Source: an uncultured Methanoregula sp. (GTDB lineage: Archaea; Halobacteriota; Methanomicrobia; Methanomicrobiales; Methanospirillaceae). Taken from it: a DNA stretch of 64,000 nt. A program made the position numbers and the translations under genes. This document shows, one piece after another, positions 35,775 through 44,953 of the stretch (its first letter is position 1; every line of letters starts with the position of its first letter). The notes under the pieces are model-generated. The model was given only the letters and a program-made list of their open reading frames with translations, made no database searches and was not told where the DNA came from. The stretch spans positions 1,344,153-1,408,152 of the forward strand of contig NZ_OY759744.1 in NCBI RefSeq assembly GCF_963662735.1, in the 5' to 3' direction.

Positions 35775-37388
35775 TTATGCGGTTTTAGTTGGGGTAAAGA
35801 CATCGATATTGATGCTCCCCATCTTGCCGTCTCTGTGTAGGTAGTAATCGATCAGCCGGTTCTGGTTATCGTAGACCGAGAACCAGTAACTCAGTTTGTA
35901 TGTGGTCTTGTCGTATCCCTCCAGGGAAGGATAACTCTCGGTATCGTGGAGAATAATGACTCCCGGATGGTTTTGCGTAAGGGTATCTTCATCCGTAAGA
36001 TTCCCATAAAATGAAATCTTATTCCATCGATCACCACGATAATACCAGGGAAGCGGCCAGTAATCTTTGGATGCGACCACGACATGATCCGATGCATCTA
36101 TCAGCTGCATAACCGTATGCATGTCTTCGGAATTCTGGACCTGGACAATAGGCTCGTTGATGTCTGCCGGGATGAATGCAACATGCCATGTCATTACAAC
36201 TAGGAATATACATCCGACAATGGCAACCGCGGTTTTCTGCCAGTTCAGTTTGTATACTGCCACAAAGCACATCGGCAGGAGCTGGTGGATGAGCAGCCAG
36301 GGGACTTTCTCGCCGACATAGGCATAAAATGCCATGGTGAGGAGCATCCAGTAGATACAGAACCTGAAAAATTCGTCGGATTTGGAGTATCCCTGTCCTT
36401 TTTCTTTCAGCTGGCGAAGTGTTGTTTCTGCCAGCTGGGCTGTTGTGAGCCTGCGATCACGGTTACGGATCCAGTTTTTCAGCTGCATCATCCGTGAGGA
36501 TGGGTGAATGCCAGAACCCATAAACTGGATGACACCTATGACTGCGAGAACAAAGATTGGCAGTTCGTAGAGCAGGAAGAGCGGGATATAGAAGAACCAT
36601 GGGCCGCCCAGCCGCTGCTGGTTGTGCATATCAGTCCAGTGCCGGATTGCCTCGAGCCAGCCACTCTGGAGTGTTTCCGGGTGTACGCCAAAAGCGGAAT
36701 ACAGGATTGCCAATAGTGCAATGAGGGTAATAATCCCAAGGACAAGATCGTGTTTCCAGTGTGGGGGCAGGGCAATTCTGCCTTTCCAGATGGCGTAGAG
36801 GAAAAATGTTGCAAAAATGAGAAGGATTATCGGCATCTCTTCTTTGCAGGCAAGACTCCCCGCTGCGGCTATTGCGGCAATAATCGCGAACCGTGTCTGT
36901 CCCCGCTCAAAATAATAGAGCAGGGCGACCAGGAGGAGGAGGGTGAAAAAAAGCATGAAAATGTCGTGGCGGAGGAAGCGGGAGAAATACACCATATCCG
37001 GGGATAACACGAGAAAAATCGCTACCACGAGTGTTTGTGCCTTGTTGATATATCCGAGCCGGTAAATGCAATAGACCAGCGGGATGAGCAGGGTGCCAAA
37101 GAGTGCCGGCAGGAGCCGGGCCACCAGATCGGAATCCCCGAAAAGCGAGAACATACCTGCGGTCACGTAATACAGGAACGGACCGTGGTAACTGGGATCA
37201 TATACCCATATACCCCTGGTAAGGAGCTCGTATGAGAACCAGGAATGGATTGCCTCGTCGTGATGAAAGAGCTTGAGATCGAGGTTCCAGAATCGTACCG
37301 CTATGGCAACGAGAAGGATTAGGAAAAAAATCCTTTCAAAAGTAAATAATTGTTTGAGTTTTTGGGAAAAAAAAGCGGCCTGCTGCAC
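35775..37388 (-). CDS. agl23: Agl23-type flippase-associated membrane protein (TIGR03663)
   Basis: A 537-residue multi-pass protein with the GT39/ArnT-like layout. The early acidic motif FHHDEAIHSWF (near residue 42) corresponds to the catalytic loop of lipid-dependent glycosyltransferases. The next loops read DPSYHGPFLYY and FSRFLRHDIF. The family is annotated as flippase-activity-associated Agl23. The GTG at 37388 has an AAGGTG site upstream inside the 9-bp gap and rps10 end, so it is the likely start. It follows tuf and rps10, an odd place for a surface-glycan gene. Confidence 0.82.
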   Translation of the reverse strand: MQQAAFFSQKLKQLFTFERIFFLILLVAIAVRFWNLDLKLFHHDEAIHSWFSYELLTRGIWVYDPSYHGPFLYYVTAGMFSLFGDSDLVARLLPALFGTLLIPLVYCIYRLGYINKAQTLVVAIFLVLSPDMVYFSRFLRHDIFMLFFTLLLLVALLYYFERGQTRFAIIAAIAAAGSLACKEEMPIILLIFATFFLYAIWKGRIALPPHWKHDLVLGIITLIALLAILYSAFGVHPETLQSGWLEAIRHWTDMHNQQRLGGPWFFYIPLFLLYELPIFVLAVIGVIQFMGSGIHPSSRMMQLKNWIRNRDRRLTTAQLAETTLRQLKEKGQGYSKSDEFFRFCIYWMLLTMAFYAYVGEKVPWLLIHQLLPMCFVAVYKLNWQKTAVAIVGCIFLVVMTWHVAFIPADINEPIVQVQNSEDMHTVMQLIDASDHVVVASKDYWPLPWYYRGDRWNKISFYGNLTDEDTLTQNHPGVIILHDTESYPSLEGYDKTTYKLSYWFSVYDNQNRLIDYYLHRDGKMGSINIDVFTPTKTA

Positions 37389-37397
37389 GCCGCACCT

Positions 37398-37706
37398 TCA
37401 ACTCTCGAGAACAATTTCAATGCCGATATCTTTTGGCACCTGAATACGCATCAGCTGACGAAGTGCACGTTCGTCAGCATCGATGTCGATAAGGCGTTTG
37501 TGGACACGCAGCTGCCAGCGGTCCCATGTTGCAGTTCCTTCCCCATCCGGGCTCTTGCGGATTGGAACAACCAGCCGCTTGGTTGGAAGGGGTATCGGGC
37601 CGGCCAGATTCACACCTGTGCGCTCTGCAATTTCCCGGATTCTATCACAGACCATCTCTACTTTGTTGAAATCAGTCCCTGTCAGGCGAATTCTGGCTTT
37701 CTGCAT
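37398..37706 (-). CDS. rps10: ribosomal protein S10
   Basis: Small-subunit protein (archaeal S10/eukaryotic S20). The [11 protein letters not shown] loop is conserved. Length 102 residues. It lies 18 nt downstream of EF-1alpha, the classical archaeal tuf-rps10 pair, with a GGAG site before the ATG. Confidence 0.97.
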   Translation of the reverse strand: MQKARIRLTGTDFNKVEMVCDRIREIAERTGVNLAGPIPLPTKRLVVPIRKSPDGEGTATWDRWQLRVHKRLIDIDADERALRQLMRIQVPKDIGIEIVLES

Positions 37707-37724
37707 GTTTCGTCTCCAAAAAAA

Positions 37725-39002
37725 TTATAGCATCTGTTTTGGCTGGATCGCAATACACATTCCAGCGGCAATGGTCGAGCCCATATCACGGACTGCAAAC
37801 CTGCCAAGCTGCGGGAGCTCCTTGACATTCTCGATGACCATCGGCTTTGTCGGCTTGATGACGACAATGGCGGCATCTCCTGACTTGAGAAATGTCGGGT
37901 TCTCTTCCTTGGTCTGGCCGGTGCGGGGATCAAGCTTCTTCTTGAGTTCCATGAACGTGCAGGCGGTCTGGGTGGTGTGGCAGTGGAATACAGGCGTGTA
38001 TCCTACGGTCAGTGCACTCGGGTGCTGGAGCACGACAATCTGTGCAGTGAACTCATCGGCAACGGTCGGGGGTGCTTCTGCCGGGCCCATAACATCGCCG
38101 CGGCGGATGTCGCCCTTACCGATACCACGAACGTTGAAACCAACGTTGTCGCCGGGAAGTGCCTGCGGAATCTCTTCGTGGTGCATCTCAATGGACTTGA
38201 TTTCCCCAACCTTGTTGGCGGGCATGAAGGAGACTTTCATTCCCTTCTTCACGATACCGGTCTCAACACGGCCGACTGGAACGGTTCCGATACCGCTGAT
38301 GCTGTAAACATCCTGAATGGGCAGGCGCATTGGCTTGTCGGTCGGTTTATCGGGTTCCTTGAATGTGTCAAGTGCTGAAATAAGTGGCAGGCCTTTGTAC
38401 CAGGCCATCTCAGGGCTGTTAACCTTGATGTTCTGGCCGCCGAGTGAACTGATCGGGATGAAAAGAGTCTCGTCGGGCTTGTAACCGACCATCTTGATGA
38501 GTTCGGAGAGATCCTTCTTGACCTCGTTGAACCGCTTCTCATCGAACTTGACTGCGTCCATCTTGTTGACGGCGATGATGATCTGGGTGATACCGAGGGT
38601 TCTTGCAAGGAAAACATGCTCCTTGGTCTGTTCCATAACCCCATCGGGAGCTGCAACAACAAGCACTGCTGCATCTGCCTGAGATGCACCAGTGATCATG
38701 TTCTTGACGAAGTCTCTGTGTCCTGGGCAGTCTACAACCGTGAAGTAGAACTTGGCAGTGTCGAACCGCTTGTGAGCGATATCAATGGTGATACCTCTCT
38801 CACGTTCCTCTTTCAGGTTGTCCATAACCCATGCAAATTCGAAGGTCGCCTTACCCTTGGATTCAGCTTCCTTGCGGTACCCTTCAATGATGTGGGCCGG
38901 TACAGCGCCGGTCTCGAACATCATCCGTCCGACGGTAGTTGACTTTCCGTGGTCGATATGGCCGATTACGGCCAGATTCATGTGGGGCTTGTCAGATGCC
39001 AT
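37725..39002 (-). CDS. tuf: translation elongation factor 1-alpha
   Basis: GTPase that delivers aminoacyl-tRNA to the ribosome. G1 is GHIDHGKST near residue 12, G3 is DCPGHRDF near 93, and G4 is NKMD near 149. All three domains are present in 425 residues. A GGAGGA site lies 8 nt before the ATG, and a stem-loop lies just upstream in the leader (separate entry). Confidence 0.98.
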   Translation of the reverse strand: MASDKPHMNLAVIGHIDHGKSTTVGRMMFETGAVPAHIIEGYRKEAESKGKATFEFAWVMDNLKEERERGITIDIAHKRFDTAKFYFTVVDCPGHRDFVKNMITGASQADAAVLVVAAPDGVMEQTKEHVFLARTLGITQIIIAVNKMDAVKFDEKRFNEVKKDLSELIKMVGYKPDETLFIPISSLGGQNIKVNSPEMAWYKGLPLISALDTFKEPDKPTDKPMRLPIQDVYSISGIGTVPVGRVETGIVKKGMKVSFMPANKVGEIKSIEMHHEEIPQALPGDNVGFNVRGIGKGDIRRGDVMGPAEAPPTVADEFTAQIVVLQHPSALTVGYTPVFHCHTTQTACTFMELKKKLDPRTGQTKEENPTFLKSGDAAIVVIKPTKPMVIENVKELPQLGRFAVRDMGSTIAAGMCIAIQPKQML

Positions 39003-39025
39003 TTATGTAATCCTCCAAAATTTGG

Positions 39026-39043
39026 GACTGTCCGCTTACAGTC
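39026..39043 (-). promoter_or_regulatory. stem-loop in the EF-1alpha leader
   Basis: Minus-strand GACTGT-AAGCGG-ACAGTC, a perfect 6-bp stem, lies 9 nt before the ribosome-binding site (39011-39016). TTGGG and CCCAA further out could close it into a longer structure. A role in translation control is inferred. Confidence 0.35.
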
Positions 39044-39079
39044 AATTTATGCGAGTATTACTTATATGAGACCCAACTA

Positions 39080-39090
39080 TTTAAAATATT
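39080..39090 (-). promoter_or_regulatory. TATA box of the tuf-rps10 operon
   Basis: Minus-strand AATATTTTAAA lies about 80 nt before the ATG, implying a leader of about 50 nt including the stem-loop. Confidence 0.45.
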
Positions 39091-39167
39091 TCGATTGACA
39101 AGGCCGGTTTTCCGGTGAAGATCTCACATCGGCATTATCATATCCGATGTCAGAATATCTTTTCTGT

Positions 39168-39464
39168 ATGAAGAGACTGGAATTCCAGCGGGATGAGAAG
39201 AAACAACGCGTCACGGTAGCCTGTGCCGATGGCGATGTCTCCGTCTACAGTCATTGCGCGTACTGCCGTCATTGTTCAGGTGTCTGGGTTGGAAAACGGT
39301 CAGTCCCGACACCCCAGAACCAGGCACTTACCGAAATGCGAAGCGGGAAGGCCTCCGACGATATGCTGATGAACGCAGCGATGATGTTCAACACCCTGAT
39401 CCGTGACGGGTCCGCCATCGAATGTGGTGACGACGAAAACAGGGGATTTGTCACCCGCTATTAA
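39168..39464 (+). CDS. small cysteine-containing hypothetical protein
   Basis: A 98-residue soluble protein. The central CAYCRHCSG (about residues 25-33) could bind a metal or cluster together with Cys 14. The C-terminal half is helical and ends near GFVTRY. The ATG at 39168 is preferred to 39147 because a TATA-like ATTATCATATCC lies 25-30 nt upstream of the start region. It is convergent with the Dsr-like gene, 4 bp apart. Unknown family. Confidence 0.6.
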   Translation: MKRLEFQRDEKKQRVTVACADGDVSVYSHCAYCRHCSGVWVGKRSVPTPQNQALTEMRSGKASDDMLMNAAMMFNTLIRDGSAIECGDDENRGFVTRY

Positions 39465-39468
39465 CCAT

Positions 39469-40338
39469 TTATACCTGTTTTTTTGCAATCTCTTCTGATA
39501 TTTCGGCCCGGAGCTTATCGAAGTGGAGATCATCGAGCTGCTCTGAAAGGAGCCGCCCGCTCCATGCGCGGCGATAAACCCAGTTCACAATTTTTTCTAC
39601 GGCGTAAATAACCTGTTCTTCATGTTCCACCATAAGAAGTTCCCTGCCGATTCTCGGGTGCCTGCCTCTTCTGCCTCCCACCGTTATGAGGTAATGACTG
39701 TGCTTGGTCTTGAGGAGATCGAACGGGCAGGACTGGACACATACCCCGCACTGGACGCATTTGTCGTCTTTCAGGATCGAGATGCCGTTTTTTATGACGA
39801 TTGCTTTTTCCTTGCAGTATTCGACACAGGTGCCGCATCCGGTACACAACCCTTCCGTCCGCTCAGGCATTACCCGTCCGATAATCCCGATCTCGTTGAG
39901 CATGGGGCTCGTACAGGCATTGGGGCAACCGGAAAGAGCAATCCGCATCTTGACGGGCATCTCTTTCCCGAAAAGTTTTGCATCGATCTGCCGGGCAAGA
40001 CCTATCGTATCGATATTGGCAAATTTGCACCGTTCTATCCCGGGGCAGGCAATGATATTAACAATCTCGTCCCGCTCCGAACCGATCGGTGTACCATTCT
40101 TCTGCAGATCTTTTTCAACTGCCTTGAGCTTGGCCGGATTGACGTGCGGGATTTCGAGGGTCTGCCGTGTAGTGCAGTGGACTTCCGCGCGTCCGTATTT
40201 TTTCGCGATTTTGGCGATACCGCGAATTTGCGCTATCGATAAAATACCTGCGGGCGACCTGATGCGGACGGTACAGAAATTTGCATTGCGTTCAGTAATG
40301 ACCCCCCCTTTCATGTGCACGCCAAAATTTGTCTGCAT
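39469..40338 (-). CDS. Dsr-like siroheme/4Fe-4S protein with ferredoxin domain
   Basis: Member of the nitrite/sulfite reductase 4Fe-4S family, of the short Dsr-LP type found in methanogens. An N-terminal ferredoxin-like half-domain (CTVRIRSPAGIL, residues 20-100) is followed by the siroheme-cluster ligands CPGIERC near 99 and SGCPNAC near 136. Two inserted 4Fe-4S motifs follow (CTGCGTCVEYC and CVQCGVCVQSC). The substrate is unknown; sulfite reduction is possible but not shown for this group. Start 40338 or the internal ATG 40314. Length 289 residues. Confidence 0.85.
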   Translation of the reverse strand: MQTNFGVHMKGGVITERNANFCTVRIRSPAGILSIAQIRGIAKIAKKYGRAEVHCTTRQTLEIPHVNPAKLKAVEKDLQKNGTPIGSERDEIVNIIACPGIERCKFANIDTIGLARQIDAKLFGKEMPVKMRIALSGCPNACTSPMLNEIGIIGRVMPERTEGLCTGCGTCVEYCKEKAIVIKNGISILKDDKCVQCGVCVQSCPFDLLKTKHSHYLITVGGRRGRHPRIGRELLMVEHEEQVIYAVEKIVNWVYRRAWSGRLLSEQLDDLHFDKLRAEISEEIAKKQV

Positions 40339-40389
40339 TCAAGTGTACTCGGGTGGATTTGAATATTAATGATGGTGTTGTGACAGGGA

Positions 40390-41100
40390 TCAGATCAGTA
40401 CCATGGCGAGAATGACACACGCCCGGGTGATCTCATTTGACGCCCCGGCCACATCCCCGTTTACCCCCCCGAAAAGGCGCCGGGAAACGAGGAGCAGAAT
40501 AATCGGGCACAGGACCATCATAATACCTGCCCCGGCGAGTTTCATGGGCGAGACCGGGAGAAGAACGAGCGGTATACACAGCAGTGCTGCAAGAGCCGGG
40601 AAATATGGGTGAGAAAACTGGTGGAGGTAACTATGAATACCCTGCCGGAATGGTGCCCCGTATGCAGTGAGAAATGCCATGGAGAATTTTGCACAGACTT
40701 CGCCAATGATGAGTGCACAGACAATCGATGATGAGGCCTGCAGACCCGCAAAGAGGAGAATGGTAACTGCAATACCAAGAGACACTCCCCCTGCCCCGAT
40801 GTGGATGTCGGTAAGAGCCCGGATACGTTTTTCCCGGTCTCCGTGCGCCATCAGGGCGTCGCCAAGATCCAGCAGCCCGTCAAAATGATGGGCCCCGGTC
40901 AGCAGGAGAAGGCCGGCAATGGCAATCGCGGCAGCGATCGTGTGGTCGGGAATAAAAAATACTGCAAGGGCAACAATTCCTCCGATAAGGTAGCCTGCAA
41001 TGGGGTACAGGTACGAATGGCGGGCAAACTGTTCGAGATCCTGCTGTTTCCCGAAGGGCAGGATTGTTGTAAATTGTATAAGGGAGAAGAGCGGTTTCAT
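40390..41100 (-). CDS. cobS: cobalamin synthase CobS
   Basis: Membrane enzyme joining GDP-cobinamide with alpha-ribazole(-phosphate) in the last assembly of cobalamin. The acidic signature HHFDGLLDLGDALMAHG near residue 73 is diagnostic, and about six transmembrane helices follow. Methanogens need corrinoids for methyl transfer. The start at 41100 overlaps the upstream cobZ stop; an ATG at 41106 is also possible. Length 236 residues. Confidence 0.93.
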   Translation of the reverse strand: MKPLFSLIQFTTILPFGKQQDLEQFARHSYLYPIAGYLIGGIVALAVFFIPDHTIAAAIAIAGLLLLTGAHHFDGLLDLGDALMAHGDREKRIRALTDIHIGAGGVSLGIAVTILLFAGLQASSSIVCALIIGEVCAKFSMAFLTAYGAPFRQGIHSYLHQFSHPYFPALAALLCIPLVLLPVSPMKLAGAGIMMVLCPIILLLVSRRLFGGVNGDVAGASNEITRACVILAMVLI

Positions 41101-41531
41101 AGGCATTCGCTGTACAGACGTGAGGTGCAGCCGGCGATCAATCCTGCGACAGCATCGTCAAGGAATGGCCCGAGCTTTGAGAGGATGCCGGGTTTCTTCT
41201 GGTCGTAGCGGGTGAACTCAAAACGGGCATACGTTCCTCCGATACATTCGGCAATTGCCATGCCGATGATCTCATCGCTGAGCAGAAATACCGGATCATC
41301 GGCAATTTCGGAATTTTTCCGCTTCGTGTAGAGTTCCTCCTCAAGGAGAATTGCTCCGAGGAGAAGTGAAGCAACATTGGGATCATCCAGGAATTTTTTG
41401 ATTTTTTTCTTTATCTCACGTGCCGCCTCCTCCTCCGGCATACCATGGGACACGTACAGCCCCATAGCTGCTGTCACCATATCATCGATAGTGATACCCT
41501 GAGCCCGCAACCGCTGTTCGATCTCAAACAT
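41097..41531 (-). CDS. cobZ: alpha-ribazole phosphatase CobZ (PgpA-related)
   Basis: Archaeal replacement for bacterial CobC, removing the 5'-phosphate from alpha-ribazole-phosphate or adenosylcobalamin-phosphate. The acidic DDAVAGLIAGC end, the LSDEIIGMAIAECIGG segment and its small size (144 residues) fit the PgpA-like CobZ family, also annotated as phosphatidylglycerophosphatase A. Overlap with cobS by 4 bp and the divergent cobT support a cobalamin role. Confidence 0.87.
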   Translation of the reverse strand: MFEIEQRLRAQGITIDDMVTAAMGLYVSHGMPEEEAAREIKKKIKKFLDDPNVASLLLGAILLEEELYTKRKNSEIADDPVFLLSDEIIGMAIAECIGGTYARFEFTRYDQKKPGILSKLGPFLDDAVAGLIAGCTSRLYSECL

Positions 41532-41630
41532 GTGAATAGGTGTTGGAATGGCAGGACTATTATATCGTTGCGGATTTTTCCCTTCCGATATCTTGAAACT
41601 TAAAGAACGGAGATGTATGTGAGGATGGTT

Positions 41631-42641
41631 ATGAGTTTCTTATCCAGACTGCCTGATATTGCATTTACGAAACCTCTCTTCTGCAGTATCCTTGGTAATA
41701 CACTTCTCTCTACGGTGCCGGGAATCTCCGGTGCCGGGCCAAGTCCGGAAGGTACCCTGTTTACCCCGGTACTTGATGCCGAACTGGTAACCCGCGGTGC
41801 CATAACGAGTTTCCCCATGAAACCGAATACGCCGACAGGATGCCCGACGCCCGCATCCATCACCCGGGCGATGATGGAATTGTCCGAAATCAGGCCGCTG
41901 TTTATCAATGCCGGGCTGCGTCATCCGCCAACGGTTCCCTGTTTCGATGTTTATGGGGACGTGGGAGGCGATCCCCGGTACGGGGATGCTGTTCCCCGTG
42001 CCAATGAACTCTTTGCCCGGGGTGAGATGATGGGGGAGATTCTTTCAGATACCAGCGATCTCCTGGTCCTCGGGGAGTGTGTTCCAGGTGGTACTACCAC
42101 GGCGCTCTGTGTTTTGCGGGCGCTTGGGTATAATGCTGCGGTTAGCAGCAGTTTTGCCAAAAATCCCGTTTCTCAGAAGGAGGATATCTGCCGGCTTGTG
42201 CTGGAACGAATCCATAATGCGGGTGTAACCAAGCCCCTGGACATTGTCCGGTTTGCAGGAGATCCGATGATGCCGGTTGCAGCGGGAATTGCAAAAAAGT
42301 ATACGGGCAGTCTCCTGTTTGCCGGTGGTACCCAGATGCTTGCGGTCTGTGCGGTCATAAAGGCAATGGGGGGCACCCAGCCCGCCGTTGTGACAACATC
42401 TTATGTCCGTGACGATCCTTCTGCCAATGTCCAGGCTCTTGCTGACCAGATCGGTACTGACATAATCTATGTTGACCCGGGTTTTGGCGATCTGGGCCAT
42501 TCAGGTCTTGCCCGGTACTGCATCGGTGAAGTGAAAGAGGGGATGGGAGCCGGTGGTGCGATGTGTCTGGCCTATCTCACCGGCCATTCTGCAGATGAGA
42601 TCCGGAACAAGATTCTCACCTCGGTGAGTGCCTACAGTTGA
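41631..42641 (+). CDS. cobT: archaeal CobT-like nicotinate mononucleotide:base phosphoribosyltransferase (UPF0284)
   Basis: Expected to activate the lower-ligand base of the corrinoid by making its alpha-ribotide. It matches the archaeal TIGR00303/UPF0284 family: SGAGPSPEGTLFTPVLDAE near residue 34, GECVPGGTTTAL near 145 and a final GAGGAMCLAYLTGHS. The ATG at 41631 is 6 nt after GAGG; an ATG at 41625 is too close. Length 336 residues. Divergent from cobZ-cobS, so three nucleotide-loop genes share an intergenic region. Confidence 0.9.
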   Translation: MSFLSRLPDIAFTKPLFCSILGNTLLSTVPGISGAGPSPEGTLFTPVLDAELVTRGAITSFPMKPNTPTGCPTPASITRAMMELSEIRPLFINAGLRHPPTVPCFDVYGDVGGDPRYGDAVPRANELFARGEMMGEILSDTSDLLVLGECVPGGTTTALCVLRALGYNAAVSSSFAKNPVSQKEDICRLVLERIHNAGVTKPLDIVRFAGDPMMPVAAGIAKKYTGSLLFAGGTQMLAVCAVIKAMGGTQPAVVTTSYVRDDPSANVQALADQIGTDIIYVDPGFGDLGHSGLARYCIGEVKEGMGAGGAMCLAYLTGHSADEIRNKILTSVSAYS

Positions 42642-42678
42642 ACAGACTTATAGTACCCCAGCACAAATCTTAAGGATA

Positions 42679-43242
42679 ATGCTTCCCATTTACGTTGTCA
42701 ATAATTTCGGGCAGTTCAATCACCTGATCCACCGGGCGCTCCGGGATCTGGAGATCGAAGCCACCATCATCCCCAATACAACCCCCGCTGAACAAGTCCG
42801 GGAAGAGTGCCGTGGGATCATTCTTGGTGGCGGGCCTGCAATAGAGCGGGCAGGAAACTGCGCTCAGTACCTGGATCTTGGACTTCCGGTGCTTGGGATC
42901 TGTCTTGGGCTTCATATTATCGCCACGAGGTTCGGTGGAACGGTCCACCCGGGGCGCAGTGGCGGGTATGGTCCGGTAGAAGTGGAAATCTGTGAGCCTG
43001 ACGATATTCTTGCCGGCTATCCCTCGAAGATCAATGTCTGGGCATCCCATGCGGATGAAGTGTCACAGATACCTTCCACGTTCACCTGTCTGGCCCGGTC
43101 GAATATCTGCAGTGCGGAATCCATAGCACTTTCAGAAAAACAGATCTATGGCCTGCAGTGGCACCCTGAAGTGAGCCACACGTTCGAAGGTTACCGGGTC
43201 TTTGAAAACTTCAATAAGATCATTCTTGAAAACCGGTCATAA
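42679..43242 (+). CDS. guaA: GMP synthase, glutaminase subunit A
   Basis: Archaea split GMP synthase into two proteins; this one releases ammonia from glutamine for subunit B, which is not in the window. The class I triad is visible: Cys 75 in LGICLGLH, and His 162 and Glu 164 in WHPEVSHT. Length 187 residues is normal. The ATG at 42679 is 3-5 nt after an AAGGA site. Thirty-seven bases after cobT, so possibly co-transcribed. Confidence 0.94.
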   Translation: MLPIYVVNNFGQFNHLIHRALRDLEIEATIIPNTTPAEQVREECRGIILGGGPAIERAGNCAQYLDLGLPVLGICLGLHIIATRFGGTVHPGRSGGYGPVEVEICEPDDILAGYPSKINVWASHADEVSQIPSTFTCLARSNICSAESIALSEKQIYGLQWHPEVSHTFEGYRVFENFNKIILENRS

Positions 43243-43327
43243 TCCTGTTTTTCCTTCAACTCTGTATGAAGAATTTTTGCGCAAGCCGGTTCAAAATGTT
43301 TAATCGCGATTGCGACCCTGCCTGAAA

Positions 43328-43345
43328 AATTGATCCGGATCAATC
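43328..43345. repeat. 16-bp palindrome ATTGATCCGGATCAAT
   Basis: Self-complementary sequence in the unit just before block 1. A near copy, AATCCGGATCAACC, occurs at 43613-43626 before block 3. Confidence 0.6.
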
Positions 43346-43583
43346 AAACCTTGATTTGAAATTTTCAATCAAACCATGATTTTTTATTTTCAAGCAGACT
43401 TTGATTGAAAATTTTTGACCAGACCTTGATTGAAAATTGAGACTCATAACCCAACTACCGGCGGTGAATGCTTTCTGGACCTGATTCAAACCTGGTTAAC
43501 TTTTTGCAACCGTACCTTGATTGAAAAAATTTCAGCAGACTCGGCTTAAATTTTTTTCATCAAACATTGATTCAAAAATTTTC

Positions 43584-43603
43584 ATCGCGATCATGATCGC
43601 GAT
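43584..43603. repeat. 20-bp perfect palindrome
   Basis: ATCGCGATCATGATCGCGAT is fully self-complementary and lies between blocks 2 and 3 of the array. A related ATCGCGATTGCG occurs at 43303-43314 before the array. Confidence 0.75.
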
Positions 43604-43842
43604 TGAAAAACCAATCCGGATCAACCAGACCCTGATTAAAAATTATTGAGTAACCCTTGATTGGGAAAAACTGCCGGTGTTTTTGGTGAGTAATCTATGT
43701 TGCCGGTGTTCGGTACTGATCTGTGACATATACCTGGAGATCCTTCGCCTACTTTTCCCGGGTGTTCTTTATACCCGGGGAGAATGACCGTAAATACGAA
43801 TTATACTATCCTTTAGTATGCCGGACTCACTCTTTTGTTACC

Positions 43843-43851
43843 TTTAAATAT
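43843..43851 (+). promoter_or_regulatory. TATA box of the surface-protein gene
   Basis: TTTAAATAT lies about 20 nt before the ATG pair at 43866/43872, so the mRNA is probably leaderless. Confidence 0.5.
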
Positions 43852-43865
43852 TGAAACGAAACACG

Positions 43866-44903
43866 ATGATTATGCAGACTAAAAACGGTCGATACTGGTG
43901 TATTCTTCTTATCGGATCCCTTTTTTTAATAGGGGCCGTCCAGGGAGCAATTAACACTATTAGTGCCGGTAATACCGTGTTTATTGGTGAACAGGGGCTT
44001 AACATCGCTCCTGCAATGGGCTCCGATACCAAAATCGGATGGTGGGCTTCGGGGGCAGATATCCGCGGGTCCGCACCATCAAATTCCATTGATGTGGCTT
44101 CACGACTGAATTCCTTCGCGGTCAGCTCATCCGAATTCTCAGGATATCCTGGCAACTGGTACCGGCTCGACAGTTCGGGCAATGCCGATGGCACAGCATT
44201 CACGGTTGCAAATCCACAAATCGATCTACGGGTTGAAGATACAACGGTGAATATTGATGCAACCAACAAGTGGGTTCCGAGTGGCGACGAGATGCAGTTC
44301 GTGATAACTACCAATCTGGTATCGCTTACCCAGAGGGGTGGTGGAAATCCCATAACCCTGAAAGTCCAGTCTCCGAACGGGGGTACCTACTCATCTCTGG
44401 CAAATAATGCAGGAACACTGACTCCAATCACCAATTATCAAGTCACAACGAGTCCCCAATCAACAGGTTCAATCTGGGGCACTGCCAACCGTGACACCTA
44501 TGCTCCGGGAACCTATACTATCTGGGCTGAAAGCTATGCGAATTCCCAATCTTCTACTACGCCATTCTACACGAGTGGAAAAGTCAGTGTACTTGTCCAG
44601 GACCAGAATCCCCTGATCGGGAATAAGGGGTACGTGACAAATCCCACAACTGCGGTCACAACGAATCCTACAACCCGTACTACTACGGTCCTGCCAACAA
44701 CCACTCTTCGTACTATTGTAATCACCCCGGCAACAACGCCCCCTACTAGCTTACCAACTACTGTACCGACAACAGCTGTGACTTCCAATCCTGCAACCAC
44801 GGTTCCGGTCTCCCCCTCACCAACCAAAACACCCGGGTTCGAATCAGCCCTTGCCGGCATATCCCTTATTGCTGGCTTTATTGTTTATCATAAAAGAAAC
44901 TGA
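43866..44903 (+). CDS. DUF3821-type surface protein with PGF-CTERM anchor
   Basis: About 345 residues exported to the cell surface: signal peptide (to about residue 28, IGAVQGA), then a DUF3821-like domain opening INTISAGNTVFIGEQGLNI, common in Methanomicrobiales surface proteins. A Thr/Pro-rich, probably glycosylated linker covers about residues 255-320. A C-terminal sorting signal follows: TPGFESALAG, hydrophobic helix, KRN. That tail is the PGF-CTERM signal cleaved by archaeosortase and replaced by a lipid. Start 43866 or 43872. It lies directly downstream of the repeat array. Confidence 0.85.
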   Translation: MIMQTKNGRYWCILLIGSLFLIGAVQGAINTISAGNTVFIGEQGLNIAPAMGSDTKIGWWASGADIRGSAPSNSIDVASRLNSFAVSSSEFSGYPGNWYRLDSSGNADGTAFTVANPQIDLRVEDTTVNIDATNKWVPSGDEMQFVITTNLVSLTQRGGGNPITLKVQSPNGGTYSSLANNAGTLTPITNYQVTTSPQSTGSIWGTANRDTYAPGTYTIWAESYANSQSSTTPFYTSGKVSVLVQDQNPLIGNKGYVTNPTTAVTTNPTTRTTTVLPTTTLRTIVITPATTPPTSLPTTVPTTAVTSNPATTVPVSPSPTKTPGFESALAGISLIAGFIVYHKRN

Positions 44904-44953
44904 ACTCTGATTTATCCCCAATTTTTATCTTCCCTTATTACCCAATCCGGTGT

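Larger units (their letters stand above)
43321..43676. repeat. array of degenerate 25-bp repeats
   Basis: About ten 25-bp units of the form (A/G)ACCTTGATTGAAAATTTTCANNC occur in exact 25-bp phase in three blocks. Block 1 is 43346-43445 (four units), block 2 is 43512-43586 (three units), and block 3 is 43627-43676 (two units). A related unit centred on GATCCGGATC precedes blocks 1 and 3 (43321-43345 and 43602-43626). The unit core tends to a dyad, since GATTGAAAATTTTCAATC is self-complementary. Units differ by a few bases each, unlike a CRISPR. Confidence 0.8.
43243..43865. other. 623-bp non-coding region containing a repeat array
   Basis: No credible gene on either strand. The centre is the 25-bp repeat array and palindromes listed separately; the last 170 bp carry the promoter of the surface-protein gene. 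Confidence 0.7.

Noticed and set aside
37977-38378. Plus-strand ORF inside EF-1alpha
   Set aside because: Antisense shadow of a highly conserved gene.
43321-43676. 25-bp array as a CRISPR
   Set aside because: Units abut directly, differ from each other and have no spacers.
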